From Maylandia zebra (lineage: Eukaryota > Chordata > Actinopteri > Cichliformes > Cichlidae), in assembly GCF_041146795.1 (NCBI RefSeq), contig NC_135175.1:31375075-31439074 (forward strand): a stretch of 64,000 nucleotides of DNA, written 5' to 3'. Under the pieces are notes generated by a model that saw only the letters and a program-made list of their open reading frames with translations, made no database searches and was not told the origin of the DNA. Every line of letters starts with the position of its first letter. Within the stretch, counting starts at the first letter, position 1. This document shows positions 25,563-37,478 of the stretch, piece by piece. Position numbers and translations under genes: made by a program.

Positions 25563-28500
25563 CAGTGGCGTGCACAGACATTTTGGGGGGCAAGTGCTCC
25601 AGGGGGAAAAAAGGGCACTTTTTGCATATGTGGAAAACCTTTTCTTTTTATAATAAAAAAATCGCACAGGTTAAATGCAATTTGACTTTTATTTCAAAAC
25701 ATTCTCTAAAAATCAAAAATCACACCACAAAAAGATAAAATCTGTATCCAACTCTAAACTATATACATACATATTCTCAAGTGTCCATTAAATGGAGTGT
25801 ACTGCTCTAAAGAAGCATCCTTCTTGGTGCCATGTCTTTGTAGATGTTGATGACCTCGTTGTAATTGATCTCCACATCTTTCTCAATGGCCAACAAGAGG
25901 AGATCAGACAACCTTTCTTCTCCACACAAACTTCTTAGTTTATTTTTGATTATTTTTAGCTTTGAAAAAGATCTTTCAACTGTCGCAGTTGTCACTGGTA
26001 GTGTTCCGTAGATCTGAATCATTTTGACAAAGGCAGGAAAGATCAGCTGGCCATTGTTTTCCCTCAGTATCAGAAATATTTCTCTGAGGTCTTTTGAACT
26101 AAAGCTGGAGTGGAAGACCTTTAATTCTGTTTTGAGCTGGTCCTCATCTTCTCCATAGAATTCACAGAGGATGTGGACAGCTTCAATGGCTTCTAGGTTT
26201 GGTGGGCCTACCCAGTTAGCATGCACAGTTAAGGGCTGGAAGGACTGAATGATTCTGGCCGTTGGGCTTCCAGTATTGTCCCCTTTGAACCTCCTGTTCA
26301 GTTCCCCAGTCATGATGTCCAGAAAGGTGAAATATACACCACTCCTGAAATATGCCTCCACTGACTCAAACTGAGCACCTACTTGAGACACTGTGGTGCT
26401 GTGTTGGAAACACACTGGAACTTTCCGCTTTCTCTCCTGACCAGGCACCACGGTAGGTACTGGAATGTTGAAACTCTCTGCCTTCTCTGATGCACATCTA
26501 AATATCTCTCCAAATTTCTCCTCAGACCTCATGGTTTGCAATGTGTGAAGCACACCATCAATTACCTTGTAGGCAGTGGAATGGTCCAACCCTTCTTCCT
26601 GCAGAGAATCTGATGCCAAAGCAGTGACTTCGAATACTGGTGTGGTGATTTCCATGCAGAGAATGAACATAAAATTAATGGCATTTCTGTACATCTGAGC
26701 ATCACCTTGGGCCAGGTTAGGTGGGTCACTGTCACTGATGTCATCAAGGAGCATCAAAATTTCTCTGAAGTGCCTTCAGTGCTTTTTCCCTGCAAGCCCA
26801 TCGAGTATCTGACAGCTGCTGGAGCTCCATAACACGTTGTCCAGGAAAGAGAGACTCCTGAAATTTGACCAAGGCAGCATGACGCTTTGGGGAGCCTGAG
26901 CAAAAGGCATACAATTTCTCCACCAAGTTGAAAAATGTCACAAAATGCTTGCTGGACTTTGATGCCTCCACTAGTACCAAATTGAGGCAATGGGCTTTGC
27001 AGTGCACATAGAGGGCCTTCTCATTGTGTGCACGGATTCTAGCTTGGAGACCTTTATACATGCCACTCATGTTGGCTGCTCCATCATAGCCTTGACCATA
27101 CATGTTCTTCATCTCTAGGCCATTCTTTTGCAGAAGCAAGAACACTGTATTCTCCAGCTCCTGGCCTGTAGTTGTATCAACATTGCACACTTCGATGAAT
27201 CTCTCCTTTATTTGCATATGATGAAAATATCGCACAACAAATGACACTTGCTCTTTGTGTGAAACATCAGAGGTTTCATCAAGTAGAATGGAATACATTT
27301 CAACCTCTTTTATTTCACGTTGTATCTCCTTCCTGATGTAAGTTCCTAGTGCTGCAATGATGTCATTTTGACTTCTGTTGGAAAGCAGTGACACCTGGGG
27401 CCTTGTCTTGGTGGCTTTAACTGTGGCAATTTTTTCCAAATGCATTTTCAGCACACTATCGTAGCGGGAAAATACATTGACTAATTCATGAAAATTGCCA
27501 CGGTTATCACTGGACTCACTCTCATCATGACCTCGGAATGCTTGTCCCTGACGTGCAAGATACACTGTTAGGTCAATTAATCTTGTCAGGATTTCTTTGT
27601 TTGTCTGCCTCTCTCGCTCTCTAACTTCCACCCCTTTTACGTCTGAAACATCAAATGCAGACTGAAGGGCCTTTTTCTGGAAATTGATCCATCTAACCAT
27701 GCTTGTCATGTGCATCTCTGCGCTGGAGTGTTGTTTGATTTTTTCAAGAGCAGTACTCCACTTTCTGATGCCATCAGTTGTCCAGGCTGTTCTGCTTTTA
27801 TATTTTTCATCCGAGAGGAAAAGCCGACAACTAAAACAATGCATTGAATTAGCAGTGGGTGAGTATTCCAGCCACACATTAGCAGAAAACCACTGTTTCT
27901 GGAATGATCTCCCCTCAGTTTTTGGGTAAGGTATATCAGGCTGACATGGGCCCACATTGCAGCACATTGAAACGTATCTGTCATTGCGCTTTATTTTAAA
28001 TGTATGGATGTGTGTTGGATCTGTTGGGTATTATAAAGCTGCTAACTTTGACATTATGTGATCGATCTGTTCTTCCTCATTGTGGTCTTCAGAGAGCACT
28101 ACATCAGTGTCTGTAGGCCTAACTGAACCTGTTGCTGCATTGGTCGCGGCTTCATCTGTTTCTATATCTCCCTCTTCTGCTATGCTGGTAGATGGCATAG
28201 AGCTGCTTCCCTGCTGTGACTGACTACAATGGAACAATAATAATAATAATAGTATTATTATTTATCATAATAATAAGCTTAAACAGATAGTTTTAATAAT
28301 AACCCATACTGCAAGTCTTGTAACATAGAAATAACTTTCGTAGGTACAAAATAATAGTTAGCTCAATGCCTGCTGATTAAGTTCATTAAAAACTAAGTGT
28401 GAACAGCTTTTAAGATTTTTCAATAGAATTAACTGCAAGGAGCAGGTTACATTAAAACATTAAAATAGAACCTGACTCTGCCCTTGACTCTGCCCTTTCA

Positions 28501-29896
28501 TCTTCATTTTCCTTTGCTTTCATCCAGGAGAGCAGAGAACTGCTTCCCTGGGCTGCCTGTTGTAGATCCCTTTCTTTCTCCTTTCTCAGCCTCTCTTTCC
28601 TAGGCATTATGCTTGCTGAAATTAGTAAATAAATAGACCAAAATGTATGAGAACGAATAAGACTGACTGTGGTCATTACAAGAACAGGGCAGAATGGTCG
28701 TTTTCACAGGCAATTGGGAACTGCCTATTTTTCCTTTAGCAAATTAATGTGTTAATGTTGCCAATATGTTACACCAAAAAAAAATTAACATGTCTAACCA
28801 GTGCTTCTCAAAACTTTTAACATGCACCACCCCCAACACCGTACCCTTCAAACTACCAATAACAACGTCACTGTTCTGTCACAATCAGGTCACAACACAG
28901 TGCGTAAATGTCTGCGAGCATCGCTGAGTCAGTAACAACCAGTTAGGCTAAAGACTGCATCTTTAGACAGTTGGACGGTGTTCTAACTTTCTCACAGGAG
29001 ACACCTACTAAAGACAGTCAAAGACATTAATTTCAATCTTACCAAAGTAGGACAGTAGTTGATGTTAGTTATGGAAAGGCTAATCCACAAAAACGGAGAA
29101 ACGTCCATAATTCTATTATTCATAATCATGTCAAGGTTTTAGGTTTTTCTGCAGTTCCATCTCTAAAAAGTGTGATGTCTTCCCGTCACTGACTTCAGTT
29201 TGAAAACTTTGTATTTATTCACAGATTTCCGTGAGATCATCCTAAAATTTGTAACGAAAAATGGGCTCAAAAGAGCCCTCTGCCTAACGGCATGTAGCCT
29301 ATAGCATAACGTGATATTTTCAATAGTGTATGCAAAAAGGTCAGAATTGATGGAGAGTGGGGGTTGCCTAAATGGTTTAGGTTACATTTTAAATGTGTCG
29401 TTTTTTTGTTTATCCATATGGATGGATGGAGGGGTAAGCTGGCAAAGTTTGTCATGTGCAGTTTCTGACAGGCTACTTCACAACAAAACAATTGCAGGTT
29501 GGTCTTAGAGGGCAAACAGAATAATTTCACTCGATTCATGGGTTACCTGACTGGTTGGGAAGGGAAAGAGCTGCCGTGTTGTCCGCCGTGGCTCCCAGTC
29601 GCTATAGTTAGCCTACTATGCCTACTCCAAGTACTCCTATGTCATGCCGCTGCTACACGCCTCACAACAAATGAACTGCGAGCGTGTTCACGTGACACGG
29701 TGACAGTGAAAAAGCGACAGGGTTCGGGTGTCTTTGAAGAAGGGGCACAAATCAAGCCATTATTTTCACACCTTTTTAAATCGCGCAGCTTTAAAAAAAA
29801 AAAAAAATCACGTCTTTCAAAAGGGCACTTTTTTGGACTGAGGGCAAAAGGGCAAGTGCTTCAGCACCACCTCGTCTCTATCTGTGCACGCCAGTG
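25563..29896 (-). mobile_element. 4.3-kb hAT (Tip100/ZMYM-like) with near-complete transposase gene
   Basis: Ends CAGTGGCGTGCACAGA and CACTGGCGTGCACAGA (inverted) are flanked by CGTGTATC at 25555-25562 and 29897-29904. The empty site CCTACGTGTATCTGCTGTC is present at 47400 and 57240. The element is specific to the B-C spacer, so it inserted after the unit duplicated. Confidence 0.85.
25807..28607 (-). pseudogene. hAT transposase (TTF-finger/DUF4371-like, ZMYM1-like), recently broken
   Basis: Exon 1 starts MPRKERLRKEKERDLQQ (28607). The main frame holds a TTF-type finger (FSANVWLEYSPTANSMHCFSCRLF), a catalytic region with ILLDETSDVSHKEQVSF, YDGAANMSG and HCKAHCLNLV, and a C-terminal dimerisation part ending PVTTATVERSFSKLKIIKNKLRS. 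It is damaged in two visible ways: a TAA at 28031-28033 just before the finger, and a frameshift near 26750 between QRNFDA and LMLLDDIS. Otherwise little decay is seen, which suggests a young copy. Exon joins at the 5' side are not certain. Confidence 0.8.
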
Positions 29897-30365
29897 CGTG
29901 TATCTGCTGTCATTTACTGTTTTAGCTGTTTGGTGGTTGTTGAAATTTAGTGAGGTTTAACCTGAGATTCTGGCGTTTGGGGCAAAATAAATTTATATTA
30001 AAAATCGATTCAGGATTTTAATGAATCAATATCACGTTATCCAAGCTAGAATCGATTTTAATCGATAATCAAAACCCACCCCTAGTAACTGTGTAATCAT
30101 GCTTATGTACATCTGGATAATGACACAAACTGTGTGGCGCTCCACTTTTTAATAAACTAAAAGACATTATAGGATCTGTAGTGTTGTTTATTTATATTAT
30201 GGTACTTATCAGTTGTGATATTTATTACTGTGTGCATACTTTATTAGAAGAGAAAAAAAATCTCTTCCTTGCTGGTTCCATCGAAGAAGAAATGCTCAAG
30301 TAACTGTGTAGCACGTAGGTAATCCAATTCCACAACACAGCGTGATGAGGGAATCAGCTGTGTTT

Positions 30366-30567
30366 TGCTGCCCATTTTATTTCGAATCTGGCGCGAACCG
30401 GCGAGCCAGTTCCTGAATCAGTCACGTGGTACGGACTGCCCACGAGGCCTTGAACGTCACTGCATACGTAATCAAAGCGAGCCTCGATACGCGCTTCACA
30501 AAAATTCCCCCGAGATTACTCGACACGCTTCGAAGCTTCGACACATCACTACCTCTCACATCTAAAG
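30366..30567 (+). promoter_or_regulatory. Presumed promoter and exon 1 of gene C
   Basis: The segment is CpG-rich (GGCGCGAACCGGCGAG) with CACGTG and TACGTAA motifs and ends CTCACATCTAAAG before the donor GTAAGT at 30568. It is nearly the same before genes D and E. A frame from ATG at 30426 can be spliced to exon 2, where it ends at a TGA that overlaps the gene's ATG. Confidence 0.5.
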
Positions 30568-30720
30568 GTAAGTGTCAAGGTAACTTTGAACTGTTCAGTC
30601 AATCTTGAGTTTATCGAAGTTTTCTGAAGGACGCTTTCTGTTGCTCTCTGTGAGAGAAGACCGTTAAAGGCGAGGCTCTCCAGAGTGTAGCAAAACAGGA
30701 AACCACAGCTGTGTGTGTAA

Positions 30721-31410
30721 TGCTGGGCTTATGCTGGGCTTACACTGTGCGATTTTTGGCCCATTTTGAGCCGATTTTTGAGTCGTGCGACCGTTTTGGC
30801 GATCGGCCCGATTTTGGCCTTCATCGTGCGTCGTGCATCGCGTAGTATACGTGGGCTAATGCTGGGCAGACACTGTGATTTTTTCAGTCGCGCGATTCAG
30901 CTCCTACTCAAACTGTACGTTGACTCGCAGGGGTTAGAAGTTCATAGGTCACGGTGCAGGGTCTCACACTATACGGCCCGATGCTCTGATGCGACCCGAG
31001 TGCTCACACTGTGCGTCCATAAAATGAAGGTTATAACAGAAATCCTGTCGCTCGCTCTCCCTCTCTGTCTTTCACTCACACAGACACACCACCACCATCA
31101 ACTTTGCTAAATTGCTAATGAAAAACATTGATCAGGCAGCTGTGATTGAGCAGCAGTGTAGATCCAACTATTTTCACGGTTGTTGTGGTCGTGATAATTT
31201 TGTGAGGCCACATCGAAAAGGCTCGAATGAGCTTTCCAAAGTTCTACAAGTTGTGCTCCCATCGCTTGTGTCCAGATCACACATGTGCTGTGCCGTCTTT
31301 TTCGCTGACATTTGTGTTTGCGCGTGCGCAGTGTGACAAACTGCAGTGACACCCTGGTCAGTTCTTCTTTCATTGACTGAAGGGTACCAACAATTTTGTC
31401 CACGTCTACG
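30721..31410 (-). mobile_element. Harbinger/ISL2EU-like element fragment
   Basis: The left end ATGCTGGGCTTACACTGTGCG resembles ends of ISL2EU-type elements. A MADF-like frame on the - strand (31107-31403) supports this. The right end was not found. The 31411-31989 stretch beyond it has no gene I can support. The same block lies in genes D and E. Confidence 0.45.
31107..31403 (-). pseudogene. MADF/MYB-SANT-like domain fragment
   Basis: The frame has a basic stretch (RKHKCQRKRRHS) and then LVELWKAHSSLFDVASQNYHD, followed by NSWIYTAAQSQLP. That is the MADF pattern: aromatic residues, an L-(F/Y)-D core and a W in the third helix. In the transposon this protein accompanies a separate transposase, which is not visible. 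The same frame occurs at 48607-48903 and 58449-58745. Confidence 0.5.
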
Positions 31411-31989
31411 GCGCTACTCCCTCGGACTGAGAAACCCCTCTCTCTCGGGTCTGGGTGACGGTATTGCTCTTGAGCTCATGTAGAGCACACTGTCCTTGCT
31501 AGAGACAGATGAAGGCGGATTCCTCTTCACTCAAGTCTTCCTCCGACAGCTGGCTTTACCAATTCACTGTTGCTGGCTGCAAAGGGTTACTACTCACTTG
31601 CAGGAGTGGCCGCAACCACTGGCAATAAGCTGCTCTTTATAGAGGACTCATGCTCAGGGAGACGTTTTCTGGTACACTCTCTCTCCCAGAAGAGCCCCGG
31701 GAACGCTTGTGTCATCTTTGCATACCTCCACAATTACATATTGTTTAGTCTTTAAAAAAAAAATTGAGGTTTTCCGTGTACCACCAGAGAGAGACTAAGT
31801 ACTACTAGTGGTATGTGTACCACAGTTTGAGAACCACTGTTCTAAACCATGCTGTGAAACTCCTGGGGACCACCCCTTAAGGGTGAGATTAAAAGTATAT
31901 GTGTATGACTGAGGGGCTGCCCCTCAGATCTGCTCTGGGAGAAACATAAGAATGTAGAAGAGGTGAAGGGAGTGTGTTTTTAAAAAAAC

Positions 31990-33001
31990 AAAACAAACAA
32001 ATACGTTCGATAAAGTGCTTTCGGTTCGGTATGCATATGTATCGAACAATACAAAATCTTTTATTTGTTTTATCAACTTTTCTTCCAACGATGCTGTGTG
32101 TTGAGCGCTCAGTAGATCTGTGTTCGATTACCCCGCCTAGGCTGCACTGTCGAGTGCAGATCCACTGAGCGCAGCGCAAGCTAGCAAGACAGAAGCCAAG
32201 CTCGTTGCAATATGGCAACTGCCTCAACGCTACCTGAAATTGAACCTCCCCCACCTTCATTCAGATCTGGCGTTTGAAACTATCGTGATGTTCATGTGAA
32301 GCATGACCCTGATGGTAAGCGCGTCATGGACAAAAGTGAAACAGTATGTCCGATGTGCCACGCAATGCTCAATTGGTGGGAACTAGTGCGTTATCGCCGT
32401 TAGCTCGTTAACATGTTGATGCCGTCCAGCCCCACGCACACGATCCATGGTAACTCGTTAAGGGAGATTTGCAGCGTTATGGCGTTAACGTCATTTTAAC
32501 GAGTTTAACGCTGACAGCACTAGTGGGAACACAACGAATATGACTACACATTTATGCCGACATCATCCTAGTGCAAAGATAAGTGGAAGCAGACAAAAAC
32601 AACAAGCACGCATGCCACAAACGTTACCAGAGTCATTTAGGCAGCCGTTAGCACATGATTCTCCTTATGGGGACCTGATATGTTTAATATGCTGCTGAGA
32701 GTATAGCCCAGAAGAAGCGTATAGAATAGCTTTTATTTTGGAAAGAGCCATTTCTCTGTAATAAACTCTCTTTTCCAAAGATGAGTGATTCCTCAATCAG
32801 ATTTATTTATTTATTTTTGTTGTTTCATCAACATTAAATTTAAAAACTGTACTTTTGAGTTAAAATATATATTTATAATGTTAATAAATGACTAATTAAA
32901 AAGGCATGAACTTTTTTTTTTGTATCGAAAAAATATCGAACCGTGACACCAAAGTATCGAACAGAACTGAACTGTGAATTTTGTGTATCGTTGCACCCCT
33001 A
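31990..33001 (+). mobile_element. hAT remnant with a BED-finger piece
   Basis: The right end is CGTTGCACCCCTA (inverted TAGGGGTGCAACG, a usual hAT end). Inside, from 32213, a frame MATASTLPEIEPPPP leads to a stop and then VCPMCHAMLNWW; after the nested insert, NTTNMTTHLCRHHPSAK completes a BED finger in a shifted frame. The left end is lost. Present in all three intron 1 copies of C, D and E. Confidence 0.65.
32384..32522. mobile_element. 139-bp hAT miniature element inside the BED finger
   Basis: Ends TAGTGC and GCACTA with the 8-bp duplication GTGGGAAC at 32376-32383 and 32523-32530. The interior has GTTAACG palindromes. Copies: 49886-50027 and 59728-59866, the last with a changed left duplication. 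Confidence 0.75.
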
Positions 33002-33397
33002 GTTGGAGGTAAAAGTGCTATAATGAAAAACATTTCAAGAAAATGTAAAATAAATGTATTCCAGGATAAAACACAGCTGTCTTTGTCTTAACGTTGCAAA
33101 TCGGTGTGTCGGCCCACTGGGCATTTGATTCTAATAACAGGCCTCAGTCTCTCCTGCTACTGGTCTGCATACTGCTAAATCTGGTATCGGTGCTCAAACC
33201 TTTTGTGTCTGTTTGCACACCTCGGGAAGCAAAAATTTGTTGAACATATGAGACACTTTGACTCTTCAGTGCAGTGTGGAGCCTAACAAAGATCTGTTTT
33301 GTGTCCCAGCTGATCAGCAGGAGGAGAAGAGTCTGACGGAGCAGCAGAGGAACATTTTCAGCTACTTGAACTCAGCTCAGCCACTACAGAGAAAACA

Positions 33398-34653
33398 ATG
33401 AGCTCAACACAGAAGGTGACAGACAGAGCAGGGCGATATGACCAAAAATATTTATCACGATATACGTTTGAAAATTTGCGATAACGATGTAGCTGATGAT
33501 ATAATTGACACTAGACAAAATACTTTACAACTCCACAAAAAACACGGTAATAACGACGGCCTGCTAGCATGTCCTACCACAAATAGAGTTTGTTGTGTAT
33601 CTGACGTACGAAAGCTAAACCAGTTCCACACCACTGAAGTTGAAGCATTTTTACAAACCAATTCTGGTTCATCTGTTTCATTCAACGATCCGCTTTCACC
33701 CTTCTAATTCTCCGTCACCGCCATGTTTTTTCCTCCATGTGCGTGTGAAAACAAAGGCACTGCGCATGCGCGTTTTACCCATATTCTATCGTGATATTTC
33801 ATTTTCTTATCGTTGCCCAACATTATACCGGTATTACTGTGAACGGTATGATATAGCCCAGCCCTACATGAAAGGCACCCTGATTGTGCACTAATCACAC
33901 ATTAAAATGATCAAAAGAGGCAAAACTGTGTGCCAGAGTCTCGGGTCAGCGTTTGTTTTTATGTCACAGCACCAGAACGATTGCAGGCGCTCATAAGAAG
34001 TTACCATAAATCACCACCTTTCATGGTCTCAGCACATCGACTCTGTTATTAAGAAAATGGGACAAGGCATAGCTATGGCTATGAAATGCTCTTTGTGTAT
34101 CACTTCTTCAGTTATGAAAGATGTCATTAATGCACTAGTAATGTCTCATCTGAAGTATTGTTCAATCATTTGGTCAGCAGCTAATAAGACAGATCTACAC
34201 AGACTTCAGTTAGTCCAGAATAAGGCGTCCAGATTAGTGTTAAGATGTTCATACTATAATAATATTGATAAAATGCATAATCAACTTTCTTGGCTTCCAG
34301 GCTAAAATATTCTATGGCTTACTTGTATTTATAAAGAAAGCAATTCTGTTAAACACACCACATTTATTTCTGCTCAGCTGCAGTATCCAGATGAAATACA
34401 TAATGATATTACACAGTTTTCAACAAACTGCAATTTAGTAAATGCTCGAGTTAAAAGTAACTTTTTGTAAAACTGTTATATTTAGAGCAACGTTTAAGTG
34501 GAATAAATTGCCTTATAAAATTAGAGAATTATTAGCAACTATTCAAAACTTCAATGAACATTTAAAAGCTGATTTACAGAACTTTTAGTTGTTGTAAATA
34601 TTGTAAGAGATGGTTTGTTTTTGAAATTTGTGTAATGTGCCTCAATGTTGTTG

Positions 34654-34706
<53 letters not shown>

Positions 34707-37166
34707 GATTGCTTATATTTTAACAATTGTGAAACTTCACTGTGGATGTAAGACCCAAATCATGTTGATATTTTGAATCCACTTTATTGTATAATATTTT
34801 ATGTGATTGTATTTGACGGAAGACGAGCAACATGGAAGCTAATGGGGTTCTTTTTGAATAAACAAACATAGGATTTAATATCACTGAATAATTATGTATA
34901 AATCTATACAAAATATAGAAATATGTAATAGGAAACAACAAAATAATATAAATTATAAAATAATATAAAAGTGTGTGTGTACAATCACGAGGGATGGGCA
35001 TGATTTTAGTGTTTGAACAGTCATGAATTATTTTTAACAGCAGGTTGGATGTAATGTGTTAGAACTACCAGCAGGTGGGGATAAGAGACCTTTAAGGTGT
35101 TTGGTGCCACACTCCACCTTCAGGTTTAAAACTAGTGTTAATGGAGGGAGTTTGAAGGTTGAGTTTGTTCCACGACTGCATTTCACTCACTGCCTCTGTT
35201 TGTATCTCTGTCACTGCAGGACCAACATGGAGCGAGAAGTCAGCGCTCTCAGGAGGCCGACAAACCTCACAGAAGAAAGAGAGAGAAAAAACACACCTGT
35301 GACGAGTGTGGGAAGGATTTTACTTTGAAGGCTAATCTAAAACACCATCAGGTCATCCACACTGGAGAGAGACCGTTCAGCTGTGACTTGTGTGGAAAGT
35401 CTTTTTCCTTGAAGGGTTACCTAAAAACACACCATCTCATCCACAGTGGAGTTAAAGCGTACAGCTGTGATCAGTGTGGCAGAGCTTTTACTCACAGTAG
35501 CAACTTACAGAGTCATCTAGTTACCCACTCTGGAATTAAGGCATACAGCTGTGATCAGTGTGGCAGAGCTTTTACTCACAGTTGGAACTTACAGAAGCAT
35601 CTACTTACCCACTCTGGAATTAAGGCATACAGCTGTGACGAGTGTGGGAAGGAGTTTGCTAGGAAGGATCATCTAAAACAGCATCAGGTCATCCACACTG
35701 GAGAGAGACCGTTCAGCTGTGAGTTGTGTGGAAAGTCTTTTTCCTTGAAGCGTTACCTAAAAAGACACCAACTCATCCACAGTGGAGTTAAAGCGTACAG
35801 CTGTGATCAGTGTGGCAGAGCTTTTAATTGCAGTAGCAGCTTACAGAATCATCTAGTTACCCACTCTGGAATTAAGGCGTACAGCTGTGACATCTGTGGA
35901 AAAACTTTCAGCCAGAGAGGGTTCCTAAATAGACACCTACGCATTCACACCAGACATGATGTGTACTGCTGTGAACAGTGTGGCAAATACTTTGCTACAG
36001 ACACACAGTTAAAACGACACATGTTTATCCACACTGAGGGACGACCTTATAAATGTGACCTGTGTGAGAAGACTTTTAAAGCTCCACATTACCTGAGACT
36101 ACACCAACAGATCCACACCAGAAAGAGACTCAACAAGTGCAGTTACTGTGAGGTATGTATTTATATTGTTATCTTGTCATTTTAGCCTGACTGTTTGGAA
36201 CAACTCTGCTCATTAAACTGTGTTAGCATGTTAGCAATTCAACTGCATGGAAAAGCAGCTCTGATTATTCAGATTTTCATGTCAGTTATGATTTTAGTAT
36301 TACTGTAGTATTATGGTGGTAGTATTGTAGTTATTGCAGCCCAGTAAACTGAGTGTGTTAACTGAAACAGTCAAATGTAATTGGACGTCTGCAGAGATGC
36401 TCTTTATTTCAGGCGACGTTCAGGATAAAAATGTTGAAGGACTGACTTACACTGTCTTTGTGTCTTTGTTTAGAAGCAGAGCGACACAGATGGATCCAGT
36501 TCTCAACCCTGTCATCACTGTGGTGGTGGGAAAGACTTTCATTGTGACCTCTGTGGAAAAACTTTCAGTTGCCAAGCAGACCTAAAAACACATCAACGTA
36601 GACACACTGGAGATAAACTGAAATACTGCAAAGAATGTGGGAGAAGCTTCCCCACATCAGGTGGATTAAAAACACATGAACTGATTCACAGTGGGGTTAA
36701 AAAGCACCTCTGTGATCAGTGTGGGTCATCCTTCACCACTGCATGTAAGCTTAAAAGACACAAACGAGTCCACACAGGAGAGAAACCATACAAGTGCAGA
36801 CACTGTGACAGAAGCTTCTCAGATTCAGGTAATCGTAACAATCATGAACGTACACACATGGAAGGAAACTACAGCTGTGACCAGTGTGACAAGAGCTTCA
36901 GGAATCTCAGTTCATACTCCACACACAAACGATCCCACGTTACTAATAAACTGTTTCACTGTTACCAATGTGCCCAAACATTCACCTCATTGTCTGCTCT
37001 GTGCAAACATCAGCGTGATCACTCAGGGCTGAAATCACTCCCATCACTGGATCACAGTGAATCTGAAGAGACAGAAAGATCCTCTGGTTTCAGTGTCAGA
37101 CTCAAAAAGCTTGAGATCAGGCTCCACAGAGTTCAGATAGAATCATTTAAACTTGTGTTGAACTGA
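33398..37166 (+). CDS. C2H2 zinc-finger protein, gene C (547 aa, 16 fingers)
   Basis: Coding exons 33398-33415 (exon 2 spans 33310-33415), 35220-36152 and 36474-37166 join in phase. The N-terminus is MSSTQK plus a basic linker. Exon 3 has ten fingers, one more than gene B: the HSGIKAYSCDQCGRAFTHS unit occurs twice in a row. Exon 4 has six fingers, then a 40-residue tail rich in Ser, Glu and Arg because TCA replaces the TAA of genes B and D. It is the longest of the family. If intron 3 is retained, the protein would end VCIYIVILSF after the tenth finger. A Harbinger element sits in the 3' UTR 99 bases after the stop. Probably a nuclear DNA-binding factor; target unknown. Confidence 0.85.
33425..33865. 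mobile_element. hAT-like element after the exon 2 donor (gene C version)
   Basis: The left end AGAGCAGGGCGATATGACC is that of the foldback in the other copies, but the middle is unlike theirs and the right end is GGTATGATATAGCCCAGCCCT, a related end. The element therefore differs from those of B, D and E although its left border is the same. Confidence 0.55.
33996..34870 (+). mobile_element. LINE fragment (RT C-terminus and 3' UTR) in intron 2 of gene C
   Basis: The frame MGQGIAMAMKCSLC, VMSHLKYCSIIWSAANKTDL, LQLVQNKASRLVL is the same as 15158-15435 of gene B without the hAT insert. A TTA/ATT microsatellite lies at 34646-34706. Genes D and E keep only about 40 bases of it (51503-51540, 61343-61380). 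Confidence 0.7.
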
Positions 37167-37478
37167 ACTGGTTGCTGGGCTGAACTTCTACATAATACAG
37201 ATTTACATGGGATCTTATTTTCTGTTGTTTTACTGAGTCAGTTTTGTCCTTTTTTCTCTGTCCTGGGCCCTGTTTCAGGAAGCCGGTTTAGAAAACTCAG
37301 AGTGAAAAACGATACTCAGGGTTGAGTAACCCCGAACTGTCCAACTCGGAATATTCGGTTTCAGAAAGGCTGATAACAATTAGTTCAATCAACGCGGAGT
37401 TGCTTTAACCCCAAGTGAAGCGCGCGGACGAGGATACATAAAGCCCTGATAAGCGGAGCACAGATTAAGCGAGTCACC

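Larger units (their letters stand above)
24659..30084. mobile_element. Old non-autonomous hAT, split by a younger hAT
   Basis: Ends TAGAGCTGGGTATCG and ...AAAACCCACCCCTA are flanked by GTAACTGT at 24651-24658 and 30085-30092, an 8-bp hAT duplication. Copies without the inner element: 56347-57430 (1,084 bp) and, with another insert, 44977-47588. It contains no credible gene of its own. Confidence 0.8.

Noticed and set aside
29499..29960. 153-codon + strand frame near the end of the 4.3-kb hAT
   Set aside because: It crosses the hAT terminus and target duplication and has no domain; chance frame.
30365..30565. 66-codon frame over the promoter and exon 1
   Set aside because: No stable relation to splice sites; the overlapping frame from 30426 joins exon 2 better.
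31570..32260. Repeated frames of 61-123 codons in intron 1 of genes C, D and E
   Set aside because: They recur only because the unit is duplicated, and they change length by frameshift between copies.
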